From contig NC_041806.1 in the NCBI RefSeq assembly GCF_900964775.1, positions 16,956,297 through 17,020,296 of the forward strand: DNA of 64,000 nt, given 5' to 3'. The number at the start of each line of letters is the position of its first letter. Position 1 is the stretch's first letter. This document shows positions 1 to 12,419 of the stretch, piece by piece. A model generated the notes under the pieces. The model worked only from the letters and a program-made list of their open reading frames with translations. It did not search any database and was not told where the DNA came from. This DNA is from Scleropages formosus. Lineage: Eukaryota; Chordata; Actinopteri; Osteoglossiformes; Osteoglossidae. Position numbers and translations under genes: made by a program.

Positions 1-137
1 TAAGAAACTAACAGAGTTCCAAGGAGACCAAATAGTTTGTGCCTGAATTGCAGGTGCATCAGTCACAAAAACTGTAAAATTATTTCATGTGTCCAGCAGA
101 GCAGTCTCAAAAACAATGACAGCACGTTTCAAATACA

Positions 138-345
138 GGGGGGGTGTGGTGGCACAGCGGGTTTGGCTGGGTCCTACTCTTGGGTGGGTCTGGGGTTCGA
201 GTCCTGCTTGGGGTGCCTTTGAATCGAATGGCATCTCGTCCTGGGTGTGTCCTCTCCCTCTCCAGCTCCGCGCCCTGCGCTGCCAGGTTGGGCTCCGGCT
301 CACCGCGACCCTGCTTTGGACAAGTGGTTCCAGACAGTGTGTGAG
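138..345 (+). mobile_element. tRNA-derived SINE (family A), diverged copy
   Basis: The head carries a Pol III A box (GGCACAGCGGG) and B box (GGGTTCGAGTCC). It is followed by the family body (cgtcctgggtgtgtcc, then a C/T-rich stretch) and the 3' motif ggacaagtggttc before a short TG tail. The same consensus recurs at least ten times in the window. This copy has many substitutions, so it is one of the older ones. Confidence 0.85.
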
Positions 346-523
346 TCAAACATGGGGAAAAAAAAAAAATCGGCAAAGAGGAACAGTGGTCGCAACTACA
401 AGCTTGGTGATAGGGACTGATTGACACTTCACAGGATCATTCCTAAATGCCTGAAAAATGAGCACAGCATTTAGTCAGTGCAAGCTGTAAGAACTTAATT
501 TTGGAAAACTAGACATAAAGAAA

Positions 524-711
524 GGGGGGCGCGGTGGCTCTCCGGTGGGTCTGGGGTTCGAGTCCCGCTTGGGGTGCCTTGCGATGGACTGGCGTCCTGT
601 CCTGGTTGTGTTCCCTCCCCCTCCAGCCTTATGCCCTGTGTTGCCAGGTTAGGCTCTGGCTCCCCGCGACCCCATATGGGACAAGCGGTTCAGACAGTGT
701 GTGTGTGTGTG
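524..711 (+). mobile_element. tRNA-derived SINE (family A) with a deleted head segment
   Basis: It matches family A, but about 25 bases between the A-box region (gcgcggtgg) and the ctctccggtgggtctgg block are missing, which removes most of the A box. The body and the 3' motif acaagcggttcagac with a TG tail are intact. It lies 29 bp from an opposite-orientation copy, so together they form a large inverted repeat. Confidence 0.85.
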
Positions 712-740
712 TATATGACAGCTCTCTAAGTCATGTGACA

Positions 741-950
741 CACACACACACATTTTCAGAACCGCTTGTCCTATATGGGGTCACGGGGAACCGGAGCCTA
801 CCCGGCAACACAGGGCGTAAGGCTGGAGGGGGAGGGGACACACCCAGGACGGGACGCCAGTCCGTCACAAGGCACCCCAAGGGGGACTTGAACCCCAGAC
901 CCACTGGAGAGCAGGACCGTGGTCCAACCCACTGCGCCACCGCACCCCCC
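741..950 (-). mobile_element. tRNA-derived SINE (family A), full length, with target-site duplication
   Basis: Read on the minus strand this is a complete copy from ggggggtgcggtggcgc to the TG tail. A perfect 12-bp direct repeat, agtcatgtgaca, flanks it at 729-740 and 951-962, as expected for LINE-mediated insertion. Low divergence and a perfect duplication suggest a fairly recent insertion. Confidence 0.9.
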
Positions 951-962
951 AGTCATGTGACA

Positions 963-1565
963 GCAATCCCCAATTTCAATTTCTCCTCTGCTCCATAACA
1001 CTTTATAATTTGTTTGCAAGACTTTTTATTTCATTTTTTTTTTTTTGTTTAAATAGTCCTACGTTAAAATTTAAAGTAACTTTAAAAGACTTAGAATAAA
1101 AATACACTGTCGCTGCAAGTTCCTGTTGAATGTCCTTTGCTGACAATTTCATCCCTTAAACAAGAGCATGTTCACTATCTTGTTATTTATCACCACCATG
1201 GATCAGACACTTTTTAGCTAACCCCTTACCCCAAACTAATTTCCAGTGTTCGGTTTTGCAATAATCTTATTACCTGTATTTATCAAATTTACATAGCAAG
1301 GTGTTCTTTTTGGAATAGCTGACGGCAAGTGCCTTTGCAAGTGCAATATTTAACCTCCACGGGGGTAATAATAATAATAATAATATGTGCAATAATAACA
1401 TGTGCAATAACCGTTGGAGCATTAACATTATTAACATTAACCATTAGCCTGTTAAAATTAATATTATGATTAACAGTATTATTGTAATCTTTACTGTGTA
1501 TAGGATATTTTACTGTGTACTTTTTATTCTTGCCCCACCCTTCTTAAAGTATTTGTTTAACAGTA
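963..1565. other. AT-rich intergenic DNA with an (AAT)n tract
   Basis: No gene or recognisable element. It contains a T run near 1037 and an imperfect (AAT)n tract at about 1367-1385, followed by a few near-repeats of the type attaacattaac. Confidence 0.6.
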
Positions 1566-1766
1566 CACACACACTTTCAGAACCACTCATCCCATACGGG
1601 GTCGCAGGGAACCGGAGCCAACCCGGTAACACAGAGCGTAAGGGACACACCCAGGACGGGACGCCAGTCTGTCACAAGGCACCCCAAGCGGGACTCGAAC
1701 CCCAGACCCACTGGAGAGCAGGACTGTGGTTCAACCCACTGTGCCACCACACCACTACACCCCCTC
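1566..1766 (-). mobile_element. tRNA-derived SINE (family A)
   Basis: Minus-strand family A copy with B box and 3' motif, carrying a short internal deletion in the C/T-rich body. Near-identical 12-bp duplications flank it: tgtttaacagta at 1554-1565 and tgtttaatagta at 1767-1778, one mismatch. Confidence 0.85.
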
Positions 1767-2640
1767 TGTTTAATAGTATTTCCTCCTTTTTTAGTATTTA
1801 CCTTCTCTATTACTGTAGTAATTTTATTTATTGTATTATTGCAGTTTTATTTATTGAAGTTTTAGAGTATTTATTGTGTACATGTTGCTTAGACGTTTGA
1901 CTCTTTCAGCATCGCACAAGAATTCCTATGTGCCCGGACCATGTGTACATGTACAAATGGCAAATAAAGTTCTATTCCTATTCCTTTGTTAAGGTTTCAA
2001 ACCAGTTACCTTCAGACTGAGAAAATGAATGGGTCTGACCGGTACTCTACCCTCCAGCCTCAGTGGTTACTTAGTGGGTAGCATCCCACGCTACTGAACT
2101 TTGTCCCCAGGGAGGAAATGGGTAATGAACTGCAAATAGTTGTCATTTGCATAAGAGAATACTGGGAATAGTTTTTTACAACTGCAGAGGGTGCAGGGGG
2201 ACTTCAGACTTTATAAGCGGTGTGCTTCTTGGTGGTATTTCTGCTCCAAGGAGTGGGTCCTTGAGGAAGGGGTTTCCCCGGGCAGTGGTGCTCCTTCTCC
2301 ACCCCAGTGTCTGCGCCCTCCTGCTCCTCAGCCACAAAAAGCTGGAACTCCATCATCTCCTCTCTGAGACTGTGTCCTGCAGATGCCCATCTCTGGGTTT
2401 AACCCTTTTCCCAAAGTCACATGGTTCTTGATAGCGAGTGAGTCACGTCTAACCACCAACCAATGCAAGATGCCATGGGTAACAGCGGAGGGAACAGCAT
2501 TATCCATGAGTATGCAGAGTGTAGAATATGTGAACATATGAAGCAACCTCAGCTATTAATATCAATCAACTTATCCGCTACTTAGTGTCAGAAATGTACG
2601 AATACCGTGTAAGCCTGCTTCATGTAAATAATCAACATCG
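1767..2640. other. Intergenic DNA, with a possible LINE 3' end at 1905-1985
   Basis: The stretch around 1905-1985 reads like the 3' terminus of a fish L2/Rex-type LINE: 'tgtgcccggaccatgtgtac', then a caaataaag motif, then a short direct-repeat tail of the unit attcct. The assignment rests on the tail structure only. Nothing is recognised in 1990-2640. Confidence 0.4.
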
Positions 2641-2659
2641 CAGTTCACTCTAAATGAAC

Positions 2660-4640
<1,981 letters not shown>

Positions 4641-4779
4641 CAAGGATGCTTTGTGACCCTTGTGAGCTAACGCACAGTCATGAAAACTTCACAGGCCTGC
4701 TTCGAGGGAGAGGCACTTGAGGAGGTCATCAAGGCCTTAAGGGTTAGGATAAAACTAATAAAAATGCAATGCCATGTTG

Positions 4780-4963
4780 ACAAACACTTGTCCCAAGCAG
4801 GGTCGCAGTGAGCGACACAACAGAGTAACACAGAGCGCAAGAGTGAAGGAGGAGGGGACACACCCGGGACAGGATGCCAGGTCACCGCAAGGCACCCCAA
4901 GCAGGGCTTGAACCCTAGACCCACCACACAGCCGCCACAAGTCAAACACACCACACCACCCTA
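4780..4963 (-). mobile_element. tRNA-derived SINE (family A), diverged
   Basis: Minus-strand copy recognisable from the 3' motif (acaagtgtttgtc side), the body and the gggttcaagccc B-box region. The head is shortened and substitutions are frequent, so it is an older copy. Confidence 0.75.
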
Positions 4964-5690
4964 ACTAATGAAAAGTCATAGAAACAAAGCCATCAGGTTG
5001 CCCCATGTCAGCAGTGGTCATACCACTTGCTAGACACACATTAGGTTCCCTGGGCTATCCAAAGGAAAACAAAAGCCTACAAGGGAGTAGAGGTTCACCC
5101 CGTGGCTGTGGCAGTTGAGCCACCAGGTCACAATTCAGCAATAAGCTCGATGGCAGCACCTTGTGGCAGGAAAGTGTACTGCAATTAAGGCCATTACATT
5201 TACATGTTTAATTAACTAATTCATTAATTAACAAGCAATCTTACGTTTAGTAAGAGGGGAAATCACTTTGGTTGTAGCACTGGACAATATACAATTTAAA
5301 TACATACACATAAACAACACATATATGGACATACATACACACTTACAGTAACCGAACGTAGAAAAATAAAAAAATAAGTAGTTAAGTGAAAGAAGAAGCA
5401 AACATATTTGAATGCAAGGGGGGTGCATTAAAGTGAGATGATGACTGAAGTGAAGGTAGTGCAGAGTGTGGTGGGACAAAGAGCACTTCAGGCTCAGTGC
5501 CACTGTAGTGTAAATCATTGTAAATACCATAACCCTGTGCTGTAGAATGCTATGCTTTGGAGAAACGTTCCGGGTGAATTAATTAATAAAACTGGTATTG
5601 AATCTGCTTATGTTTGGTTGAAATTGTCAATGTAATACGTACTAGTAAGTCAGAAAGTACCAAGCATCACTTTTGGAGAAAGCTACATGT
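4964..5690. other. Intergenic DNA, nothing recognised
   Basis: AT-rich sequence with a small run of taattaactaattcattaattaac near 5207-5231. No open frame, splice-site pattern or repeat family is identifiable. Confidence 0.5.
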
Positions 5691-5945
5691 ACAGCGGCAC
5701 AGTGAGTCAGTGCTATTGTCTCACAGCGCCTGGGTGGTACGAGAGGACGTGGGTTCGATTCCTGCTCAGTCTGTATGGAGTTTGCATATTGATATTCTCC
5801 CCGTGTCTGTGTGGATTTCCTCTAGATGCTCTGGTTTCCTCCCAAAGACATGCCCTTCAGGTTCATCTATAAGTGTGTGAGTAAGAGAGTGTGTTCTTCT
5901 GATGTGGATGAGTGACCCATTTGTAGTGTAGATAATATTTAGGAG
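5691..5945 (+). mobile_element. tRNA-derived SINE of a second type (V-SINE/HE1-like)
   Basis: The segment has a tRNA-like head (A-box region cagcggcacagtgagtcag, B box gggttcgattcct). It is followed by the conserved core seen in many fish repeats: tggagtttgcat, then tgtctgtgtggatttcctct and tctggtttcctcccaaaga. This core differs from family A. The family name is from memory and tentative. Confidence 0.6.
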
Positions 5946-6456
5946 TGTAAGGTGTATGGCAACAGGCCAGGGGACCGCCTCTCTTGAGCGGTGAATGTTA
6001 CCGGGTAAGTCTCTTTTTAATTATTTATTATGGTTTTAAGCCTTGTGTTTTAGTGTTTTAAACGTTCTGCCATGCGGTTTTTATATCAGCTGGTCTTTTG
6101 ATTTTTATTGTTTTATTTTAAATTTTATTATTGCCATGGCAGTTTTTAGGATTAATTTGTTTATTGAATAAATATTTTAATTACCTGAAATGATTGATGA
6201 ATGGAGGAATTTATTCCTGTCGAGTTTGAGTGTGTATTGAACCAGACATCCTTCGGCTGGTGATCCATGGTCCGTAAAAGAAAGAAAAAAATCTAGCAGT
6301 GTAAGCCACCTTGGTGAATATATGAGCTGATATCACTACATAGAGTTCATTGGAAGTCACTTGGAGAAAAGCGTCTGCTAAATAAGTAAATTTTAATGTA
6401 AGAAAATGGCAATTAATTTTTTTTTTTAGATGCGTTCCTTTTACGTGCATTACGGG
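5946..6456. other. Upstream region of DHRS1 with a SINE tail fragment
   Basis: AT-rich spacer. At about 6346-6398 there is an isolated 3' end of SINE family B (ttggagaaaagcgtctgctaa), the tail shared with L2-type LINEs in fish. Otherwise nothing is recognised. Confidence 0.55.
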
Positions 6457-6581
6457 CAGCGTTGCTAGGCGCGCGTGCACGCTCGTGCGTAACGGCGCTC
6501 TTTCGGCACTTCCTGCTCGGTGCTACAGAAGAGCTGTCGGACTTCGATCCGGGGCTCTTCGGCGTGGCCAGAAAGGGGAGG
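6457..6581 (+). promoter_or_regulatory. Probable DHRS1 promoter and non-coding first exon
   Basis: A short CpG-rich island in AT-rich surroundings contains gcgcgcgtgc and an ETS-type site cacttcctg near 6507. A plausible 5' splice site follows at 6581/6582 (GGGGAGG|gtaatg). The DHRS1 coding exon begins after a 3' splice site at 7079/7080, just three bases before the ATG, so a non-coding exon upstream is required. The transcription start is inferred. Confidence 0.45.
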
Positions 6582-7082
6582 GTAATGAGATTTTCTGCTC
6601 CATGTCATTACTTTGGTTGTCCACACGGCTTTTAAGTGTAACTTCTAGATATCATTTTTAGATGCTTAGCTCTGTCTGTTACACGTAAATAGCAAAGCGT
6701 GGATAATGTTGCAGACGCGAAGTACCAGTGACAGCGAAGGAGCTGTGAGCTCAGCGTCTCCCGCTGCGCCACCGTGCAGCGTGTGTCACACTCTGACACT
6801 GTCACTGACCATCTTTTCGTTCTGGAAAACGTATTGAATTCGATGATTTAGTCCTTACGATACGTTATGAGCTCTACGTACGTTTCGGATAATTATCCAG
6901 GTTGGTCGCTGGAACTTGGCAGCTGGAGTCTGATACGTCATTATTACGTAGGGTTAGTCACACTCACAGTGACAGTCAGCTTTATTGTCACTCCCACAAT
7001 ATGTGTCGCACAGATAGAGGGCGATCTCCAGAACTTTAACTGTTTCACACGACAAGTCTCTGTCCTTCTTCTTGTGCAGATC

Positions 7083-10000
7083 ATGGCTCTGTCCGGCTGG
7101 GTGTGTCTGGTGACTGGGGCGTCAAGGGGCATCGGAAAAGGCATCGCCCTGCAGCTGTCGGAGGCCGGAGCCACTGTCTACATCACGGGCCGCCAAGAGG
7201 AAACATTGAAGGAAACAGCTGCCGAGGTGAGGGAGACGGAGAAGAAGGTTGTAAGTAGCAGCCATGGATGACAGGTGTGGAGTGTAGTGGGTTCTTTGTT
7301 TCATCTCTGAAATGTATCTTATACCTTTAAGCTTTGTTTCTTGGGTTTTAGTTCTAGAAAGGTCTCAACGCACATCTCTTCCAGACCCACGTTGCTTAAT
7401 CTCCTGAAATCAAAACTAATTCTCGTCACACCGTGTGTCCTGATTACCTTCGTATTTCTTACCAGACCCCACCGTGTAGGTAGATACTTGAGTGGTCTGC
7501 GCCTGCAGAACAGTGGTGTTGGACAAACTAACTGCTTTTTATAATCATGTGTGATCGAGCCCTTTGTCTGTTGTCAGATGCACTTTAATTAACTTTTAAT
7601 TGTCATGTGGGACAGGTGGTAGTGTAATGGTTAGAGCTACTGCCTTTGGACACAAAGGTCACACTGGGACAATATATACAGAAACACACATCAGGGCAGG
7701 TCTATTGTACATCTGTCAGTGCGACAGGGTGTTCAGCAACTTGTCAAATGTAAAATGTGTTCAAATTTACACCGCTAGCATTGCTGTCAATACCGCATAA
7801 GCTGGTATTTTTCCCCTTTCCTACTGATAATATTATTTGCTGAAAATGCCTATGAATCTTTTCTCCTCACCCAATGGTAGGTAAAAGAGAGGGGTGGGGA
7901 CTGCGTTCCAGTATTGTGTGACTCGTCAAAGGAGGGCGAAATCAAAGATCTGTTTGAGCGGATCGGGCGCGAGCAGAAAGGTAGACTTGACATCCTGGTC
8001 AACAATGCGTACGCTGGAGTGCAGGTCAGTGAGATCAAGTGAATTTACTATTCAGTTGGCTGCAAAATTGTTATGTTTAGGGCTCCTAATTAGTTATTTA
8101 ATACAGTATGTAGCATTTTAAAGAAATCTGAATTTTGTAATACAAGTTCAAAGCCCTGGCATATAAAATTGGCCTCGATTAAAGGCAAAAAGTTTTAGAG
8201 TGTTATACATCTGTAACTTATGATGATGAATATGAAGTATTTTGAAGAAAAGCATCTGCTAAATTAATTAATGTAAATATCTGCGATAAAGACAATGATA
8301 TGCTCTGTCTGGAATTACAGACAATATTTGACAACATGGGGAAAAAATTCTGGGAAGTTGACCCTTCTATGTGGGATACCATTAACAACACGGGCCTCAG
8401 GTACACAGAGAAGACATGTGGACCACATTCTTGTGGTGTAAAGGGAAAACAAAGCATGTGAAAGTGACAGTAACACTGCTGTACATCACATGTACTTTTA
8501 TCTTTTAATCATATTTTCAGTCCTTGAAAATGACCTTGCAAAACATTATTATATTTTAATGTATGTTTTTTTTTATTTAGTGGACGTCTTTGTCCAGGAT
8601 GACTTGCAGTGTTTGGTTATGTCATTTTTGAAGAAAGGTATCAGCTAAGTGATGATGATGATGATAATAATAAGAAGAAAAAACAGAAAAGAGTACTAGA
8701 CACATTTTTGTCAGACTAGAATTCTTTGAGTGCTTATTCTTCCGAGGCTCAAACCTGCAACATTAACGCAAAGGGTTATTCGGTGGTAGGTTCAGGAGAT
8801 GAATGAATGTTTTTTGTTTGTGATCCTTTAAAAAAAACAGTGAGGAAGCTGTTGTTCAGTCTGTTACATTATCTTCCTTGTCATTTTCTAGGGGTCACTA
8901 CTACTGTACAGTGTACGCTGCCAGGATGATGGTGCCTCAAGGTCGGGGGCTTATTGTGGTTATTTCTTCTTTGGGGGGTCTGAGGTACCTCTTCAACGTG
9001 CCGTACGGGGTTGGCAAGGTGGCTGTAAGTACACAAGCTCATCTCCTCCACTCCATTACATTTTCCCCCATCTTGGGTTTACTTACTCTCTAACCCTAAC
9101 CCAAAGGTTGATTGAACATATGAAAGTAAAAATCAAATGCTATTTGCGGCATTAGGTGGGTTACTAAAAAATGGCCTTAGTGCTGGAATATGGATTACAT
9201 GTCATCAGCAGTGTATTTGTTTGCATCACTGCAAATGTCAAGCTCAGATTTCTTTTTAGATAGTGTCTAGAAGAGTTCCTTCTCAGTGACACTGTGGTTT
9301 TCTGAGTGGTTGATATGGGAGTTGAGCTGATGGTGTATTATTGTGTACGCTGTGTTTCAGTGTGACAGGCTGGCTGCAGACACTGCGCTGGAGCTCAAAA
9401 ACACTGGAGTGGTCTCTGTCAGTCTGTGGCCAGGAGCCGTGAAGACTGAGCTCATCACCGAGTTCATCACTACGAAGGATCTGGTCCCTGGAATCAAGCC
9501 TGCAGTACGCAACGTTTTTCACCGCTACTTTGCGAATTGGACTTTAACATGTTGTTCATAAACAGATCTTGTTAATGATTGTCCTTATTCAGTCCAGAAA
9601 AGTGTTTGCCAATGGAGAAACGACAGAACTGAGCGGAAGATGTATTGTTGCACTGGCCAAAGGTGACATTTATACACACATCTGTGTTCATTGCGCCTGT
9701 ATCTGTGCTTTAAAATTTATTTACATGTGCAGATTTATTTGTGTTGATAAATCCAGAAATAAGAAAATGGGTGTTAAAGGCTATTATCTTAAATGTGAAA
9801 ATTCAATCACAAAACATGCGTAACAAATTGTGCTATAGTTTGTGGAATATCTGTTTAATTTAACTTTGCTGAGGGGGTGCAGTGGCGCAGTGGGTTGGAC
9901 CGGGTCCTGCTCTCCAGTGGGTCTGGGGTTCGAGTCTCGCTTGGGGTGCCTTGCGATGGACTGGCGTCCCGTCCTGGGTGTGTCCCCTCCCCCTCTGGCC

Positions 10001-10554
10001 TTACGCCCTGTGTTACCGGGTAGGCTCCGGTTCCCCGTGACCCTGTATGGGACAAGCGGTTCTGAAAATGTGTGTGTGTGTGTTAACTTTGCTGACTTTG
10101 TTATCAGATAAGAATCTGATGTCAGTGACGGGGAAGGTCCTCATGACATGTCACCTGGCACGTCGCTATGGATTTCGAGATATTGATGGTATACAAATTA
10201 ATTTTAGAATACCATTTTTATTTTCTGTTGTTTGCTGAGGGAAAAAGTTTTTCATACTTCTTAAATGCATTCATATACAATTACATATTTATGTATCAAA
10301 GTAACAGATCTTTTTGAAAAAACAGGAGGTTCTTCTTTCAAATTGGAGATTGACATATTGAAAACATGTTTGAACATACCGAATTTCTTAAATGTGCTCT
10401 CACTTTATTTTTCTCAGGTCGCAGTGTAACTGACTACACCTCATTCAAGTTCCTCCTGTCCCAGGTGCCATACCTGTCTTGGCTGTCTGTTCTCATTCCC
10501 TCCTTCGTCAGGGTGCCAAAGTTCATCTTGACCCTCGCTAACAGCAAGTTCTGA
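7083..10554 (+). CDS. dhrs1: Dehydrogenase/reductase SDR family member 1 (DHRS1), 310 aa, 8 coding exons
   Basis: Exons: 7083-7226, 7881-8024, 8321-8400, 8892-9024, 9361-9504, 9593-9662, 10108-10188 and 10418-10554. All introns are GT-AG and the joined frame closes at 933 nt. The protein is a classical short-chain dehydrogenase. The NAD(P) motif TGASRGIG is at residues 11-18, NNAYAG at 89-94, the catalytic Ser region (VISS) at 146-149, and the YGVGK Tyr/Lys pair at 161 and 165. Human DHRS1 is 313 aa and aligns along its length, including the C-terminal TSKF/NSKF end. DHRS1 is known as an NADPH-dependent carbonyl/steroid reductase linked to the ER. That activity is family knowledge, but all catalytic residues are present. 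The start is the first ATG after the splice acceptor. Intron 7 carries a family A SINE, and several introns hold SINE tails. Confidence 0.96.
7612..7700 (+). mobile_element. SINE family B, 5' fragment, in DHRS1 intron 1
   Basis: The head ggacaggtggtagtgtaatgg, followed by ttagagctactgcctttgga, matches the start of family B, whose better copies are at 37376-37553 and 41066-41292. The body dissolves into unrelated sequence. Confidence 0.65.
8232..8662 (+). repeat. Two isolated SINE/LINE tail fragments around DHRS1 exon 3
   Basis: At 8232-8276 and again at about 8628-8660 the sequence repeats the family B 3' end (gaagaaaagcatctgctaaa; gaagaaaggtatcagctaag). The second is followed by a gatgat/aataat microsatellite. 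They flank coding exon 3 (8321-8400) without touching its splice sites. Confidence 0.55.
9873..10082 (+). mobile_element. Young tRNA-derived SINE (family A) in DHRS1 intron 7
   Basis: Complete copy with A box (GGCGCAGTGGG), B box (GGGTTCGAGTCTC), body and TG tail. A perfect 13-bp target duplication (ttaactttgctga) is at 9860-9872 and 10083-10095. The downstream duplication ends 12 bases before the first base of exon 7 (10108), so the SINE sits within the 3' splice region. Confidence 0.92.
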
Positions 10555-10833
10555 ACTACGCAGGATGCTGCGTCATGACTGGAAATTCCTTGCAATCCAT
10601 TGTTTCTGTGGGGTATATTTAACCAGCTTTACGTACTTACAGGGTCCTCAGAAAAAGTTAACCACCAAAGTTTAATGTTCTAACTTGGATCAAATTAAGT
10701 ATCAGCATGGAATGTATACTTTTCTTTTGAACAAAAGATTAAAAATGTTGAACTGAGTGTTAGGTGGAAGCTGAAGTGCAGCTGAGGTGCAGGAAAAAGA
10801 ACTGGAGAAAATATTCAGTAAATGCTATTGGTT

Positions 10834-11064
10834 AATAAACTGCTGATTTTGTCTTAAATATGGATATATTATACAGTATATGTTCTGTTTATGTACATAT
10901 GATTATGAACCGCCAGTTTGCTGTCCACCTGCACAACACTAACGTATTCCACTTGTGTTTAATGGAGATGCCAAATTTTAAAGTGTAAAATATGAAGTGC
11001 TATTTAAACAATAAGTTTGTGATACTTAGACAAGCACAAGTACATGGCTGTTATGTAAAATAAA
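10834..11064 (+). terminator. DHRS1 poly(A) signals
   Basis: Two AATAAA hexamers follow the stop codon, at 10834-10839 and 11059-11064. The first gives a 3' UTR of roughly 0.3 kb. The second lies in the left arm of a hairpin. Which one is used cannot be told from sequence. Confidence 0.5.
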
Positions 11065-11106
11065 TTTAAACATTACTAATATTTAAATTTATTTTACATG
11101 ACAGCC
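11046..11106. repeat. 25-bp inverted repeat (hairpin) after DHRS1
   Basis: The arms at 11046-11070 and 11082-11106 are reverse complements with one mismatch and an 11-base loop. Each arm holds an AATAAA hexamer, one per strand, so the hairpin is a possible bidirectional poly(A) site. It could also be a small palindromic element; no target duplication was seen. Confidence 0.75.
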
Positions 11107-11253
11107 AATTTTACTAATAACTAAATGGATTCTTTCCATTGTGCATTGGATTTTGATTTTTGACTTACAAATACAAGTAGACAAATTATGAGTAAGATAC
11201 AGTGGCCTTGTAACACCTGTAATGTAGCTGACATACATTAGTTGTGGAATATA

Positions 11254-12213
11254 CAGTGGAACCTCGGTTGGCGAACGTCTCTTTTTACGGAGTACGAAGT
11301 GCAAATACGAAAAAAATATGTTTCTGTATTCGAACGGTGGCTCGGAATACGGACAGCACGCGAACAGCATCAAGGCCGTCGAATTCAGTATTCAAACATT
11401 CAGTGCGTATAATTCTGTTTATGAATAAATGTATGCGTAAACTTTTTTGGTTTTCGAAAGATTGCCTCCGAGCACGAAAATCCTGTTTGAACCTGTACGC
11501 GTGGGTACGCTTCGGGAAGCATCGGGCGAATAGGGAGGCAACGAATACCCTCCGCCAAGCATCAGTTGTATACGTAGCCTCACGTTGTGAACGTCTTGTA
11601 TCCAAAGCTCTTGCGCACGCGTTTGAGAAATTCTTTGTGATTTTCTTTAGCATACATACGTATTGTGCATACCCTAAGCAATGATATCACCCAAGAAGAT
11701 AATAGCAGCATCTGAGAAGAAGAAGGTTGTCCGTATCCAAATAGAACTGAAGAAGGAAATCATCGGGAAGCATGAACGTGGTGTACGCGTGTCTGAGCTT
11801 GCCAGGATGTACGGCAAGTCAGCATCAATGATCTGTACCATCCTGGCAAATAAGGAAGAAATCATGAAGGCTGATGTTGCAAAAGGAGTGACAGTGTTAA
11901 CAAAGCAACGGTCTCAGGCCATCGAGGACGTAGCGAAGTTGTTGCTTATCTGGATAAACGAGAGGCAGTTAGCGGGTGATCATAGCGTGTCCAAAGCTAT
12001 CATTTGCAAGAAGGCAAGGCAGTTGTACACCGATCTCATAAAAAACACACCAGGATCAACGAATGCGGCTCTCGAGTAATATTTTTGGGGGCGTAGTACC
12101 AATTATTCTGTTATACATTATTTCTTATGGGGAAATTTGTTTCGGTGTACGAAAATTTCAGAGGACGAATGAATACATGGAACGAATTAAATCCGTAAAC
12201 CGAGGTTCCACCG
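11254..12213 (+). mobile_element. Tigger-type (pogo/mariner superfamily) DNA transposon, internally deleted, 960 bp
   Basis: The ends are inverted repeats: cagtggaacctcggtt at 11254 and its reverse complement aaccgaggttccaccg ending at 12213. TA dinucleotides flank both sides (11252-11253 and 12214-12215), the standard TA target. Full Tigger elements are about 2.5 kb. Here the DDE catalytic part is missing and only the N-terminal DNA-binding region of the transposase remains. The element is non-autonomous. A family A SINE follows directly at 12224. Confidence 0.9.
11681..12079 (+). pseudogene. Tigger transposase remnant: N-terminal CENP-B/psq-type DNA-binding part only
   Basis: A 132-codon open frame begins MISPKKIIAASEKKK and continues with the helix-turn-helix typical of Tigger/jerky/CENP-B proteins (ELKKEIIGKHERG, VSELARMYGKSASMICTIL), then the start of the second CENP-B-type domain (WINERQLAGDHSVSKAIICKKA). 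It stops where the internal deletion joins 3' terminal sequence. There is no DDE domain, so it cannot be a transposase. It could bind element ends if translated, but that is speculation. Confidence 0.8.
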
Positions 12214-12223
12214 TATATGCCAT

Positions 12224-12419
12224 TGGCAACAACCTCTTGTCCCGAGCGGGGTCGCGGAGAGCGGGAATCTACCCGGCAACACAGGGCCAAGGCTGAAGGG
12301 AGAGGGGACACACCCTGGATGGGATGCCACTCCATCGCAAGTCACCCCAAGCAGGGCTCGAACTTCCAACCCACCACACAGCAAGCACCAGTCAAACCTG
12401 TTATGCCATCATGCCCCCC
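12224..12419 (-). mobile_element. tRNA-derived SINE (family A), diverged
   Basis: Minus-strand copy starting with the 3' motif (acaagaggttg on the minus strand) and ending in the head gggggcatgatgg. It lies about 10 bp beyond the Tigger element, and an (AT)n stretch follows at 12427-12441. Confidence 0.78.

Noticed and set aside
89-998. Many 60-150-codon frames containing phrases like [17 protein letters not shown]
   Set aside because: They recur in every family A SINE and are translations of the SINE body, not genes.
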